From an uncultured Eggerthellaceae bacterium (GTDB lineage Bacteria; Actinomycetota; Coriobacteriia; Coriobacteriales; Eggerthellaceae): DNA of 64,000 nucleotides. A model generated the notes under the pieces. The model worked only from the letters and a program-made list of their open reading frames with translations, was not told the DNA's origin and did no database searches. The position numbers and the translations under genes are program-made. Numbering within the stretch: position 1 is the stretch's first letter; each line of letters starts with the position of its first letter. The stretch is taken from positions 23,973 to 87,972 of the forward strand of contig CANODU010000004.1 of the NCBI GenBank assembly GCA_947565185.1, in the 5' to 3' direction. Positions 1 to 8,601 of the stretch are shown here, piece after piece.

Positions 1-533
1 AGCACCAGCATGGTCATGACCCCTGTGCGGTCCTTGCCGCCGCTGCAATGCTGATAGACAGGCAGCCCACATCCGGCGCGCGCTATCACCTGCGCCAGGA
101 CCTCGCGCATCTGAGCCACCGTCTTCGGATTCGCCAGCGAACGATAGAAGTCATCGGGGTCGCACGCCACATCGCGCCCCACCTTCTGACCTGGACCCGC
201 GCCCTTGTCGTATTCGATGCCCACCTTCTCAAGGTCATAGAAGGGGATGTGGAGTTGATCGATGCCTGCGGGCACCGCGTTGGGCTTGGCAGACACCTCC
301 CAGCCACAGCGCAGGTCTATGACGCACTGGATGTGCAGATCCTGGAACAGGTGCTGCCTATCCGCCGACGTTGCGCCCGCAAGCGCACCGCCGCGGAAGA
401 TGATGCCCGGAGCCACCATGCGCCCGCCATAGACGGGGATCCCGCCCAGATCGCGCACGTTCTCAACGCCCTCAAGGCTGATGATGCGCGCACTGTGCGC
501 CTTCGCTTCCGTCCTGTCCTGAGCTTCCATCAT
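1..533 (-). CDS. Tyrosine-type protein phosphatase, 3' end outside the window
   Basis: The - strand reads 177 residues from an ATG at 533 and runs off the window edge. Near residue 163 it carries the P-loop HCSGGKDRTG, the CX5R catalytic signature of the bacterial tyrosine/dual-specificity family usually labelled Y_phosphatase3. The N-terminal VRDLGG and IIFRGG segments are also typical of that family. Its start overlaps the end of the MFS exporter gene by 62 bases on the same strand, so it is probably the last visible member of that operon. A phosphotyrosine or phosphoinositide substrate cannot be chosen from sequence. No internal start is available that would keep the conserved N-terminus and remove the overlap. 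Confidence 0.8.
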   Translation of the reverse strand, partial: MMEAQDRTEAKAHSARIISLEGVENVRDLGGIPVYGGRMVAPGIIFRGGALAGATSADRQHLFQDLHIQCVIDLRCGWEVSAKPNAVPAGIDQLHIPFYDLEKVGIEYDKGAGPGQKVGRDVACDPDDFYRSLANPKTVAQMREVLAQVIARAGCGLPVYQHCSGGKDRTGVMTMLV

Positions 534-1737
534 GAGCGGGAGTATAGCACCTGTCCGCTATTCGACCTGCACGACTATGCCGCTTCTCGATGACGAGCGT
601 CCCCACGGCGAAAGCGAGTCCCACGCCGGCGATGAGCACCATGATCCAGACCACGGGCACCAATCCCACGGCGTCACCGAAGACGCCCAACAAGGGAGAG
701 ACCACGCCACCCACGCAAACGGCCACGCCGAACGAAAGGCCTGACGCCATCCCCAGATGCGCGGGCAGATATGACTGGCTCAGGGCCACAGCCGCCGGGT
801 TGAAGAGGTTCACGCACACCGCCAGCACCATGACGATGACCACGCACACCCAGATGCTTCCGCTGGTCACGAAGATGGCCAACGATGCTGTCATCAGCGC
901 GAAGCAGAGCACCATGAGACGTGGCGTGGGAATGCGATGCGCCGCAAAGCCAGAGAGCGCAGTGGCGAAGGCGCCGGCGATGGAGAAGACGGTGATCAGA
1001 AGCGTCGCTGCATCCTCTGAGGTGCCGAAGACGGTCACCAAGAAGAGCGGGAAGAAGCTGGTCACCCCGTAGAACACGATGGAACGCACTGAAAGCGAGC
1101 CCAACACCACAGCGAAGGCGCCCCATCGGTCGTGCACCACCTCGCTGGCTTGCGCTTCTTGCTGGCGCACGCCGAACGCGCGAAAGCGCCTGTTGAACGC
1201 CAGGAGCAAGAGCGCATAGGGAATGCAGATGGCCAGGTATACCAACGTGCCCGCCAGCCCGAACGCCGTAATGGCAGCCACGCTGATGATGGGACCCAGG
1301 CAGAATCCGATCTGACCTCCCACGGAGAACACCGACATGCTGACGGCCTTGTCATCCCCGCCCGTCAGGTTCGCCAGGCGCGCCCCTTCCGGGTGCAACA
1401 TGGCGTTGCCGATGCCGGACAGCATGGCCGCAGCCACCACCAAGAAAAATGCATCCAGCACGCCCACGAGCGCGATGCCGAGTCCTGCCAAGAAGACGCC
1501 CACAGCCATGAGCCACGGACGCGCCTTCGCGTCGCCTAACCAGCCGAAGAGCGGCTGGATGACAGCGGAAGCGCTGTTCGACGCCAAGACCAACGTGGTG
1601 ATCTCAGCATAGGAATAGCCTGATTGGATAGCCAAGAACGGCAGTACGGAAGCCAAACCGCCCTGCGCAGCGTCCACGCAGATGTGGCCGCCCATCAAAA
1701 GATAGGGAAGCCGGTTCGGAAGGCGTCGTCGTGCCAT
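472..1737 (-). CDS. MFS exporter, fosmidomycin-resistance (Fsr) type
   Basis: This 421-residue protein has about twelve hydrophobic segments, the usual size for a 12-helix major facilitator. The opening PYLLMGGH followed by DAAQGGLASVLPFL, and the loop GWLGDAKARPW (motif A), match the Fsr subgroup of drug or metabolite exporters. A Shine-Dalgarno AGGAGAG precedes the ATG. It lies 50 bases downstream of the methyltransferase gene in the same direction and overlaps the phosphatase gene at its 3' end. The C-terminal 35 residues are hydrophilic and poorly conserved. Export of a small molecule is likely; the substrate is unknown, and fosmidomycin is only the namesake. Confidence 0.82.
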   Translation of the reverse strand: MARRRLPNRLPYLLMGGHICVDAAQGGLASVLPFLAIQSGYSYAEITTLVLASNSASAVIQPLFGWLGDAKARPWLMAVGVFLAGLGIALVGVLDAFFLVVAAAMLSGIGNAMLHPEGARLANLTGGDDKAVSMSVFSVGGQIGFCLGPIISVAAITAFGLAGTLVYLAICIPYALLLLAFNRRFRAFGVRQQEAQASEVVHDRWGAFAVVLGSLSVRSIVFYGVTSFFPLFLVTVFGTSEDAATLLITVFSIAGAFATALSGFAAHRIPTPRLMVLCFALMTASLAIFVTSGSIWVCVVIVMVLAVCVNLFNPAAVALSQSYLPAHLGMASGLSFGVAVCVGGVVSPLLGVFGDAVGLVPVVWIMVLIAGVGLAFAVGTLVIEKRHSRAGRIADRCYTPAHDGSSGQDGSEGAQCAHHQP

Positions 1738-1787
1738 GGATGCGTTCTCTCCTCTCTTCTGCGCACTTGCTTGGCCGCCCTGCGGCG

Positions 1788-2381
1788 TCAGAAGAGCGAA
1801 CCGCAGAAGGCGAAGAAGCGCGGAGCGTCCACGATACCATCAATAGAGAATCGACTGCGCCACACATGGCTCTCCTCATCGGCCGGCCCTAAGGGCAGGC
1901 TCACACCTGCTGCCTGAGCTTCGTGGTGCGCATTGATGTGCTGCCTGCCGGTAGAATGAGCCACCACGAATCGGCCACCGGGCACGAGCGCAGCCGCGCA
2001 CGCGCGCACGAGCGCTGGCCTGTCCATGAGATGGGGATAGGCGTTGTAGATGACCACGCTGTCGAAGGGCTCTTCGAAGCTCATGTGCGCCGCATCCCCC
2101 ACAGCGAAGCTCACGCGCTCCTCTGCTGCCCAGCGCTCTTGCGCCAGGCTCACCATGCGCGACGACACGTCCACGCCCAACACGAAAGCGACATCCAGCT
2201 GGAGATATGTGCTCATCATGACGCCAAGGCCGCATCCTATATCTAACACACGCGCGCCCGGTCCAACCCCTGCCAAAGCGGCCACCGCTGGCTGCAGCGG
2301 ACTTGCCGTGGATGCCTCCATCTGCAGCCATCCATCAGCCCGCGCATCGAAATAGGCCGCAACGCTCTGCTCATGCTCCAT
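1788..2381 (-). CDS. Class I SAM-dependent methyltransferase
   Basis: The protein of about 197 residues contains the SAM-binding motif I VLDIGCGLG, an acidic motif II loop (VLGVDVSSRMV) and the post-I region SFAVGDAAHM, so it folds as a Rossmann-type methyltransferase. I place the start at ATG 2381, preceded by GGGAAGGGAAA; an in-frame ATG at 2429 would lengthen the overlap with the ABC ATPase gene from 11 to 59 bases. Translational coupling to the ABC uptake genes suggests it acts on the imported compound or on a related chelator. That link is inference; the acceptor is unknown. Confidence 0.8.
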   Translation of the reverse strand: MEHEQSVAAYFDARADGWLQMEASTASPLQPAVAALAGVGPGARVLDIGCGLGVMMSTYLQLDVAFVLGVDVSSRMVSLAQERWAAEERVSFAVGDAAHMSFEEPFDSVVIYNAYPHLMDRPALVRACAAALVPGGRFVVAHSTGRQHINAHHEAQAAGVSLPLGPADEESHVWRSRFSIDGIVDAPRFFAFCGSLF

Positions 2382-3180
2382 CGCGTTTCCCTTCCCCATC
2401 AAGACCTGCCTCCTCTGGCTCATCTTCACCCGTGGGGATCATCACCTTCACGCCCCCGTGTTCGATGATATCCACGCCTATATGGAAGACGCGCCTGATC
2501 TCATCAGCTGTCACGATGCTCACGCCCCCGCATGCATCCACCACGCCATCGCGCAAGAACGCGAACCGATCGCAATGACGTAGGGCCAAATTCACGTCGT
2601 GCAGCACGGCCGCCGCCCCCACGCCCCGCTCATCCACGCGCGTCCGCACCAGATCCAGCACGCGGTGCTGATGAGCCAGATCAAGATTGTTCGTCGGTTC
2701 GTCCAGCAGCAGATACGGCGTATCCTGCACGAAGGCGCGCGCCAGCATCACCGTCTGATATTCGCCACCCGAGAGCTCATCCAAGTGCCTGAGCGCCAAA
2801 GAATCCATCTTGAGGCTTGCCAAGGCCGCTTCCACCGCCGCCAGATCCTCCGCATTCGGAGCACCTTCCATGCGCGGGCGCCGACCCATGAGGACCGCGT
2901 CGAAGACGGTGAGGCGATTCCCGTGGCTATGCTGGGACACGAAGGCCATCAGCTGGGCACGCAACGCGCGCGGCACCTCCCCCACAGGCGAGCCGTCAAG
3001 GAGCACCTCGCCTGCTTGCGGTGCACGGGCAGCCGTGAAGAGGGACATGAGCGTGGACTTCCCGCATCCATTCGGTCCTAAGATGGCCGTGAACGTGCCC
3101 GGTTCCAGCGCCAACGTGACGTCGCGCAAGAGCGGGCGGGAGGCAGCGTATGAGAAGGCTACATGCCTGGCTTCCAACAT
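2371..3180 (-). CDS. ABC transporter ATPase, FecE/BtuD family
   Basis: At 269 residues this is the normal size for the ATPase of a siderophore, heme or cobalamin importer. Walker A GPNGCGKS is at residues 35-42, the signature LSGGEYQ at 136-142 and Walker B LLLDEPTNNLD follows at about 157. The H-loop is in VLHDVNLALRHCD. It starts at the base immediately after the stop codon of the permease gene, so the two are translated in tandem. Together with the FecCD-type permease and the binding lipoprotein upstream it makes a complete type II importer. Confidence 0.93.
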   Translation of the reverse strand: MLEARHVAFSYAASRPLLRDVTLALEPGTFTAILGPNGCGKSTLMSLFTAARAPQAGEVLLDGSPVGEVPRALRAQLMAFVSQHSHGNRLTVFDAVLMGRRPRMEGAPNAEDLAAVEAALASLKMDSLALRHLDELSGGEYQTVMLARAFVQDTPYLLLDEPTNNLDLAHQHRVLDLVRTRVDERGVGAAAVLHDVNLALRHCDRFAFLRDGVVDACGGVSIVTADEIRRVFHIGVDIIEHGGVKVMIPTGEDEPEEAGLDGEGKRDGA

Positions 3181-4299
3181 CTACCGACTCACCCCCCGAA
3201 ACAGCAGCCAGATGAACACCGGCGCGCCCAAGATGGACGTGATGGCGCCGATGGGCAAGATGAGCGGCGGGATGATCAGGTGGCAGAGCGCATCGGCCAC
3301 CAGCAAGAGGATAGCGCCTGCCAGTGCGCTGGCCGGCAGGAGATAGCGGTGATCAGCTCCTAAGATGCGCCGCATGATGTGCGGCGCCACCAGACCCACG
3401 AAGTTCACGATGCCGCAAAACGCGATCACGCACGACGCGCAGGCTGATGCCACGATCATGGACGCAAGGCGACAGCGACGCACGTTCACGCCAAGCCCAT
3501 GAGCCAACCCCTCGCCTCCTTCGATGGCGTTGTAGCTCCACCGATTCGCGAAGAAGAACACAGCCGCACCCACGCCCACCGCGGCCATGATAGCCAGCTG
3601 GGGCCGCGTGACGCGCCCTAAGTCACCGAAGGTCCAGAAGACCACGGCTGCCACCTGAGAATCTTCGGCGAAGTACTGGACGAGCGCAGTGCCGCCGGTG
3701 AAGAGCGCCGAGAGCGCCACGCCAAGGAGCACGATGGCTTCCGGCGTCATCTCGCGAAAGCGCGAGAGCGCGAAGATGACCGCCGTTGAGAGCATGGCGC
3801 CCGCGAAGGCTGCCAGGGCTGTGGTCACAGGATCGGCCGTGGAGGTACCTTCGAAGGCCGCCGCAGCGCCTGAAGCCCCCGCGCCGCCGATGACGATGAT
3901 GGCGATGCTGGCCCCGAAGGCTGCTCCTTGCGCGATGCCCAGCGTGCTGGCCGAGGCCAAGGGGTTGCGCAGCGTTGCCTGAAAGGCGCAACCCGCAAGC
4001 GCCAACGCCGCGCCCGCCACCACAGCCGTGAGCACGCGGGGGCCACGAATGCCCTGCATGACAGCATTCACCTGCGCATCTGCCAATCCGAAGAGCCCGA
4101 GCGTCATATCCTTCACTGAAAGCGAAAGCGACCCGATCCCCAAGGATGCGAAGGCGACCACCACCAGCAGCAGCGCAAGCGCGATGATGGCCAGCCGCTT
4201 GCGGCGGATATAGCGTTCGTATCGCTGTGCTATGCCAGGCGCGCTCTCCCCTCCGGAGCGGGGAGCTGCCACCTTCGCTTGGAGTCGCTGCTCTTCCAT
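3181..4299 (-). CDS. ABC transporter permease, FecCD/BtuC family
   Basis: The 372-residue protein has a hydrophilic N-terminal tail of about 35 residues and then a string of hydrophobic helices typical of the ten-helix FecCD/BtuC fold. Recognisable family segments include GIRGPRVLTAVVAGAALALAG, LGVALSALFTGG, and FVGLVAPHIMRRILGADHR, the last being the strongly conserved cytoplasmic coupling region. It sits 21 bases after the binding-protein gene and abuts the ATPase gene. The substrate is a metal chelate or corrinoid by family, and cannot be narrowed further. Confidence 0.93.
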   Translation of the reverse strand: MEEQRLQAKVAAPRSGGESAPGIAQRYERYIRRKRLAIIALALLLVVVAFASLGIGSLSLSVKDMTLGLFGLADAQVNAVMQGIRGPRVLTAVVAGAALALAGCAFQATLRNPLASASTLGIAQGAAFGASIAIIVIGGAGASGAAAAFEGTSTADPVTTALAAFAGAMLSTAVIFALSRFREMTPEAIVLLGVALSALFTGGTALVQYFAEDSQVAAVVFWTFGDLGRVTRPQLAIMAAVGVGAAVFFFANRWSYNAIEGGEGLAHGLGVNVRRCRLASMIVASACASCVIAFCGIVNFVGLVAPHIMRRILGADHRYLLPASALAGAILLLVADALCHLIIPPLILPIGAITSILGAPVFIWLLFRGVSR

Positions 4300-4320
4300 G
4301 GTCGCACGAGGCCCTTGCGC

Positions 4321-5427
4321 CTACGCAAGCGGCGGGAAATGGCCGAAGCGCATGCCGGATTCCTGCATCAACGCGTAGAAGTCGAAGCCATCCAGCATCA
4401 CCTCATAGACCTCAGCGTACTTCGCATCCAGATCCACATCTGCATAGGCATCGGGATATGCCGTAGCGCCGATGAAGTACGCATCGCACACACCCGTATC
4501 CACATTCGTCCCATTGAAGTTGTAGAACGGTTGGGTATAGAGGCTGTCCGTCTGGAAGGCGCGCAAGCTCTGGAAGAAGGCGGGATCTTCGCTGTACGTG
4601 GACTTCAACAGATCCAGGTTGCCTGCGTTCAGGAACATGAGATCAGGGTCCCACTGCGCGATCTGCTCAAGGCTCACATCCAGCGCACCACTCTGGCCTG
4701 TTGCGTCAGCCACGTTCGTGACGCCTGCCGCCTCAGCGGGCGCGTAATGCGCATACGTGCCGCCCCAACCCTTCGCTCCCTTGTAGTTGACAGCGCCGAT
4801 ATAGGCCGTAGGCGCTGCATCCGCATCTTGGGCGCGCGCTGCTTCCGCACGGCTAGCCAGGTCCGCCTTCCATTCGCCAAGCTTGTCGATGACGCCCTGC
4901 GCATGCTCCTCGGTCCCCAGCGCTTCGCCCACGCACCGGATAGAATCGATGACATCGTCTGTGAAGAGCTGGTTCTGATACTGAATGCCCACAACAGGGA
5001 TGCCGCTCTGCTCCTGAAGCGAATCGCATTCGGCGGCGGAACGGCTGGAGATGATCACATCCGGCGCCAGCGCCATGAGCTCTTCCACGTTCACGCTGGT
5101 CTCCATCAGGTGGTTTCCATTGCTCGTGGACGGGAGGCTCTTGAAGAGGTCTGCGAAGGCCATGGTGTAGGGGCGATTCATACCAGGATCCGTCTCCATC
5201 TCGGTCACGGCCACCAGCTTATCCTGACCGCCTGCATACACGACGAAGCGCGCGCCTGAGCCCACCGTTGCCGCTGACTGCACGTCCAGTGGCAGCTCTA
5301 CGGTACGCCCGTACGCATCCGTCACCGTCTTGGCTTGCTCGTGCACCTGCGTCTCTGCCTGCTGCCCGCACGCAGAAAGCGCACAGACCATGGCCACAGC
5401 CAACGCGAAAGCTCCCAGCTTCTTCAT
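4321..5427 (-). CDS. Substrate-binding lipoprotein of a metal-chelate/corrinoid ABC importer
   Basis: The protein starts with MKKLGAFALAVAMVCALSAC, a lipoprotein signal with lipobox LSAC, so the mature protein is anchored outside the membrane. The 368-residue length and the segments DAYGRTVELPLDVQSAAT, LAPDVIISS and VGIQYQ fit the helical-backbone (class III, PeriplaBP_2) binding proteins that serve FecCD-type permeases. I chose ATG 5427 because the signal peptide begins there; a longer frame from 5463 runs into an inverted repeat that looks like an operator. It is the first gene of the six-gene - strand set. Confidence 0.88.
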   Translation of the reverse strand: MKKLGAFALAVAMVCALSACGQQAETQVHEQAKTVTDAYGRTVELPLDVQSAATVGSGARFVVYAGGQDKLVAVTEMETDPGMNRPYTMAFADLFKSLPSTSNGNHLMETSVNVEELMALAPDVIISSRSAAECDSLQEQSGIPVVGIQYQNQLFTDDVIDSIRCVGEALGTEEHAQGVIDKLGEWKADLASRAEAARAQDADAAPTAYIGAVNYKGAKGWGGTYAHYAPAEAAGVTNVADATGQSGALDVSLEQIAQWDPDLMFLNAGNLDLLKSTYSEDPAFFQSLRAFQTDSLYTQPFYNFNGTNVDTGVCDAYFIGATAYPDAYADVDLDAKYAEVYEVMLDGFDFYALMQESGMRFGHFPPLA

Positions 5428-5445
5428 GGCATCCTCTTCTCTGTG

Positions 5446-5474
5446 AGTGTTACGTTCATCCATATCGTAACACT
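5446..5474 (-). promoter_or_regulatory. Candidate operator: 9-bp inverted repeat upstream of the binding-protein gene
   Basis: AGTGTTACG at 5446-5454 and CGTAACACT at 5466-5474 are exact reverse complements separated by 11 bases. The repeat lies 19 to 47 bases upstream of the chosen ATG at 5427, where a repressor would block the transporter operon. The arm sequence resembles TetR-family operators more than Fur or DtxR boxes. No regulator gene of that type is in the window. Confidence 0.55.
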
Positions 5475-5534
5475 ACATGAGATGCACTGATGCCTTGTTT
5501 CGGCTAAAGGATATGGATGCCCTCGTCCTCGTGG

Positions 5535-6444
5535 GTGCGGCCGATGGGGATCAAGTTGTCCTCCTCGTGGGTGCCGCCAACTGGCGGCACGAATGAAAGC
5601 GCGTCGTCAGACGCGCCACCATTTTGCCTTCATGGGGGCACGGTACGCTTATCGCCTCGACGCGTCGTCGCCTCGAACTAACTTGCTCCGAAGAGCGCGG
5701 AGCAAGTGGATTTCTCGGCTCCTTTGGCTTGACCTCGGCTCAACGCACCATGCCCTCATTCGGCTTGATGATCTTTGTTGATAGGCCGCAGATCCTGCGG
5801 ACGCCTGGCAGGAACCTGCATCTTGGTCTTGCTTGTTGCCTGTTCCATACAGGCCTTCGTAGTGCAGAACTTTAGTTCTGCCTCCTGGATCTGCTCCTTG
5901 TAGATGTTAGGAGCTGACAGTTCTTTGAGCCCCAGCATGTGAAAGGATGCGATAGATCTGCGCCTTGCGCAGATCTATTGTTTTGTACACGTGCGGCCAG
6001 TTGGCCGCACCCACGAAGATGAGACTCTACCTTCGTAGATGACGCGTAAGCGGCATCTAACCGGGCACGAGCCCGGTTAGGCCGTTTGCGCAAAGCGCAT
6101 AAGGCCGTCTCATATCAAGAGGCATTGCAAAGCAATGCCGACACACTTTGAGGAAGAGATGCAGGTACCTGCCGGACCCCGCAGATCATGCGCGCAGCCC
6201 TGAAAGGGTTGCCGCAGGATCTGCGGCCTATCCATTTTTGTTACAGAGCCGAATGGGATGATGGGGTTGAAGCCGATTCTGCAGGCCCAGAAAGATGTGG
6301 TGTTCCACCACATCTTGCGCAGGCCGAAGCCAAGGCTGAACACCCCATCACCCCATGAAGGCAAGAGGTTGTTATGAGCGTATCACGGGGACGGAGGAGT
6401 GAGACATCCTGCGGACATCTCACTCCTCCGTCCCCGTGATACGC
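5535..6444. repeat. Mosaic intergenic hairpin array M1 (no gene)
   Basis: This gap of almost 1 kb between two - strand operons holds no credible gene. It is a chain of short perfect hairpins joined by spacers that recur elsewhere. Examples are GTGCCGCCA...TGGCGGCAC (5571-5590), the ACTTGCTCCG stem (5681-5707), the GCAGAACT palindrome (5864-5881), ATAGATCTGCGC with its complement (5952-5978), GTGCGGCCAGTTGGCCGCAC (5991-6010), GGCATTGC with its complement (6121-6139) and an 11-bp stem at 6292-6316. It ends in a REP-A palindrome at 6378-6444. Its spacers match arrays at 13.6, 16.1, 24.1, 35.8, 39.2, 41.0 and 55.4 kb. Confidence 0.85.
6378..6444. repeat. REP-A palindrome, copy 1
   Basis: A 67-bp near-perfect palindrome running from GCGTATCACGGGG to its complement CCCCGTGATACGC, with the core GACGGAGGAGTGAGA. 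It ends 7 bases from the stop of the amino-acid permease gene, so it would fold in the 3' end of that transcript. No T-run follows it. Confidence 0.9.
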
Positions 6445-6451
6445 AAGAATG

Positions 6452-7231
6452 TCAGCTTTCGTAGGAAAGACGACGCTCGAAGATGCGGCTCACGAACATG
6501 ATGGGCAATGTCAGGCACAGATACAACGCGCCCAAGAGCAAGAAGCATCCGAAGAAGTTGTAATTCGTCGCGCTGATCTCGCGCATGGTCTGCGTGAGTT
6601 CGATGACCGCGATGACAGACAGAAGCGATGAGTCCTTGATGATGGATGCGAACTGGCCGGTGAGCGCCGGCAGCGTGCGCGTCACCATCTGCGGCAGAGC
6701 CACGGAGATGCCCATCTGCCAATTCGTGAGCCCGAGCGCCCGGGCCGCCTCCAGCGGCCCTTTCGGCAAGGATTCATACCCTGCACGGATGATCTCCGCA
6801 ATGTAGGCACCCGCGAACAGCGACAGGATGATGATGCCCGCTACCACCTTGTTCTGCACGCCCCATGCCGTACCGATGATGTAATAGAAGAAGTAGATCT
6901 GCGCGATGAGCGGCGTGCCGCGGATGATCTTCACGTACAGGTCGCACAGGCTGCGCGCAGGGAGGAAGCGGCACCGCGAACCCAGCGCCACCACGATGCC
7001 CAACACCAGGCTGCCCACCAAGCTGCACACCGAAAGCCATACGGTCATGCAAAACCCATCCCAGATGCGCTGGCGGTACTGCACCACAAAATCGAAGGAG
7101 AGCGTGATGCCCGCAGCCGCCAAGGATGCGCCCGCAATGGCCACGACCACCACGCAGACCACGAGATAGTTCAGCGCACGCACGGCCGCCGTCGGCTCTT
7201 GACCCGCCTGGATGATGAACGGGTTGCGCAT
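6452..7231 (-). CDS. Polar amino-acid ABC transporter permease (HisM/GlnP family)
   Basis: About 259 residues with roughly five hydrophobic helices. The coupling segment LPKGPLEAARALGLTNWQMGISVALPQ is the EAA loop typical of His/Glu/Gln uptake permeases, and IIRGTPLIAQIYFFYY is also characteristic. I use ATG 7231, eight bases after AAGAGGAT; GTG 7237 is possible. It lies 36 bases after the cognate binding-lipoprotein gene. No ATPase gene for this system follows: downstream there is only a REP-A palindrome and the mosaic array. Confidence 0.9.
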   Translation of the reverse strand: MRNPFIIQAGQEPTAAVRALNYLVVCVVVVAIAGASLAAAGITLSFDFVVQYRQRIWDGFCMTVWLSVCSLVGSLVLGIVVALGSRCRFLPARSLCDLYVKIIRGTPLIAQIYFFYYIIGTAWGVQNKVVAGIIILSLFAGAYIAEIIRAGYESLPKGPLEAARALGLTNWQMGISVALPQMVTRTLPALTGQFASIIKDSSLLSVIAVIELTQTMREISATNYNFFGCFLLLGALYLCLTLPIMFVSRIFERRLSYES

Positions 7232-7273
7232 CAACACATCCTCTTGCAGCTCATTGCGCGCATCGGTCCCACC

Positions 7274-8128
7274 TTACGAGAAATCGAAGAACCACTTGAA
7301 GCCATGCTCATCGAAGGCCTGCTTCTCCGCAGACAGGTGCTTCTCGGTCAAGCGGTCGAATTCCCCATCTTCCTTGGACTGTGCGATGAATGCATTCAGC
7401 TGATCCAGAAGCTCCGTATCCCCCTTCTTGACAGCGATGCCCCACGATTCTGGATCCTGGAAGGGGATGAACACCGCTTCAGTGGTATCCGGATTCGCCA
7501 AGTTGTTCCGATAGATGGTCAGCTGATCGTAGAGGAAGCCATCGGCCTTGCCCTGCACCACCTCGGTCACGCAGGCACTCTCATCAGCTAAGCGCACGAT
7601 CTCCGCTTCGGGGAAGTTCTTGGTGGCATAGACATCACCGGTGGAGCCCGTCTTCACGGCCACCTTCTTGCCCGGCTGGTTGAGATCGGATGCTTGCGCG
7701 ATGTTCGAATCCACGTTCGCCAGGATGGCCAATTGCGCCATGGCATACGGATCAGTGAAGTCAACGACCTCGGCTCGCTCGGGCGTGATGGTCATGGAGC
7801 TGATGACGGCATCCGCCTTGTCCGTCTGCAAAGACGGGATGAGGCCATCCCATGCCGTGTTCTCCACTACCAGGTCATAGCCGTACTGGTCGGCGAAATC
7901 CTGCATGAGATCCACCGCAATGCCAGCGGGGTTGCCCGCATCGTCCTTCGTCTCGAAGGGCGGATAGGCCAGCTCCATGGCTACGGTGAGAACGGGCTTG
8001 CCATCCGCTCCTTCAGCAGCGCTTTCCGAAGCAGCTGGCGTATCGCCACCAGCGCACCCCGCAAGCAGGAGCAGAGATGCAGCAGCACATGCCACTACGA
8101 CCATCAATAGCTTCTTCTTCATCTTCAT
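7274..8128 (-). CDS. Amino-acid-binding lipoprotein of an ABC importer
   Basis: The 284-residue product has a lipoprotein signal ending in LLLAGC and then a solute-binding protein family 3 domain. Diagnostic segments are LTVAMELAYPPFETKDDAGN, GIAVDLMQDFADQYGY, WDGLIPSLQTDKADAVISSM and the hinge VAVKTGSTGDVYA. Its ATG overlaps the MarR stop codon by four bases (ATGA), so it is translationally coupled to that regulator. The family binds polar amino acids such as glutamine, histidine, arginine or cystine; which one is not visible. Confidence 0.9.
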   Translation of the reverse strand: MKMKKKLLMVVVACAAASLLLLAGCAGGDTPAASESAAEGADGKPVLTVAMELAYPPFETKDDAGNPAGIAVDLMQDFADQYGYDLVVENTAWDGLIPSLQTDKADAVISSMTITPERAEVVDFTDPYAMAQLAILANVDSNIAQASDLNQPGKKVAVKTGSTGDVYATKNFPEAEIVRLADESACVTEVVQGKADGFLYDQLTIYRNNLANPDTTEAVFIPFQDPESWGIAVKKGDTELLDQLNAFIAQSKEDGEFDRLTEKHLSAEKQAFDEHGFKWFFDFS

Positions 8129-8601
8129 TTCTCCTGATCGTTCTCGTTGATGAGATTATCCTCTATCTGGCGCAGCACGCGGCACGTCGTCTCAAGATCA
8201 TCCGCGTTGATGCCCTTCATCTGCACGTGCATGAGCTCACGGGAAATCCTTTGAAAACCCTCTTCCAATGCACGTCCCTGCTCAGTGAGCGCAACCTCGG
8301 TCACGCGTCTGTCCTGTTCGCTCTTGTGCGTGGTCACATATCCCGCGCTGGCCAGCTTCTTCACCAACGCTGTCACGGTAGAGGGATCGCGCCCGATCTG
8401 CTCTGCCAAGTCCTGCATGGTGCGCGGTTCGCAAGCGAAGAGCGCCGCAAGGATATCGCCATGTGACGTCACCAGGCCCTTCATTCCCAGATCTTCCATG
8501 CGACCCATGATGAACGCATTCGCCGTGCGCACCATGCGTGCCAAGAAGCTGGTGAGCGCCCCGCTCTCAGGCAGAAGCGCGCCCGCATCATCACGCGCCA
8601 T
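8125..8601 (-). CDS. MarR-family transcriptional regulator
   Basis: The 158-residue protein has the winged-helix core of MarR: MKGLVTSHGDILAALF, TMQDLAEQIGRDPSTVTALV (recognition helix) and a wing KSEQDRRVTEVALTEQG with the conserved DRR. It is wedged between the Fe-S flavoprotein gene (1-base overlap) and the amino-acid-binding protein gene (4-base overlap). It therefore belongs to one transcription unit and probably controls it. A good palindrome that such a dimer could bind lies at 10366-10383 upstream of the ATP-grasp gene; linking the two is inference. Confidence 0.9.
   Translation of the reverse strand: MARDDAGALLPESGALTSFLARMVRTANAFIMGRMEDLGMKGLVTSHGDILAALFACEPRTMQDLAEQIGRDPSTVTALVKKLASAGYVTTHKSEQDRRVTEVALTEQGRALEEGFQRISRELMHVQMKGINADDLETTCRVLRQIEDNLINENDQEK

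Noticed and set aside
6241..6423. Short frames ending in peptides like QDVSLLRPRDT in many gaps
   Set aside because: These are translations of the REP-A palindrome, repeated at every copy; they are not a peptide family.
5535..6444. Possible CRISPR array because of many short repeats
   Set aside because: The repeats are not evenly spaced, the variable parts are self-complementary hairpins rather than unrelated spacers, and no cas gene is present.
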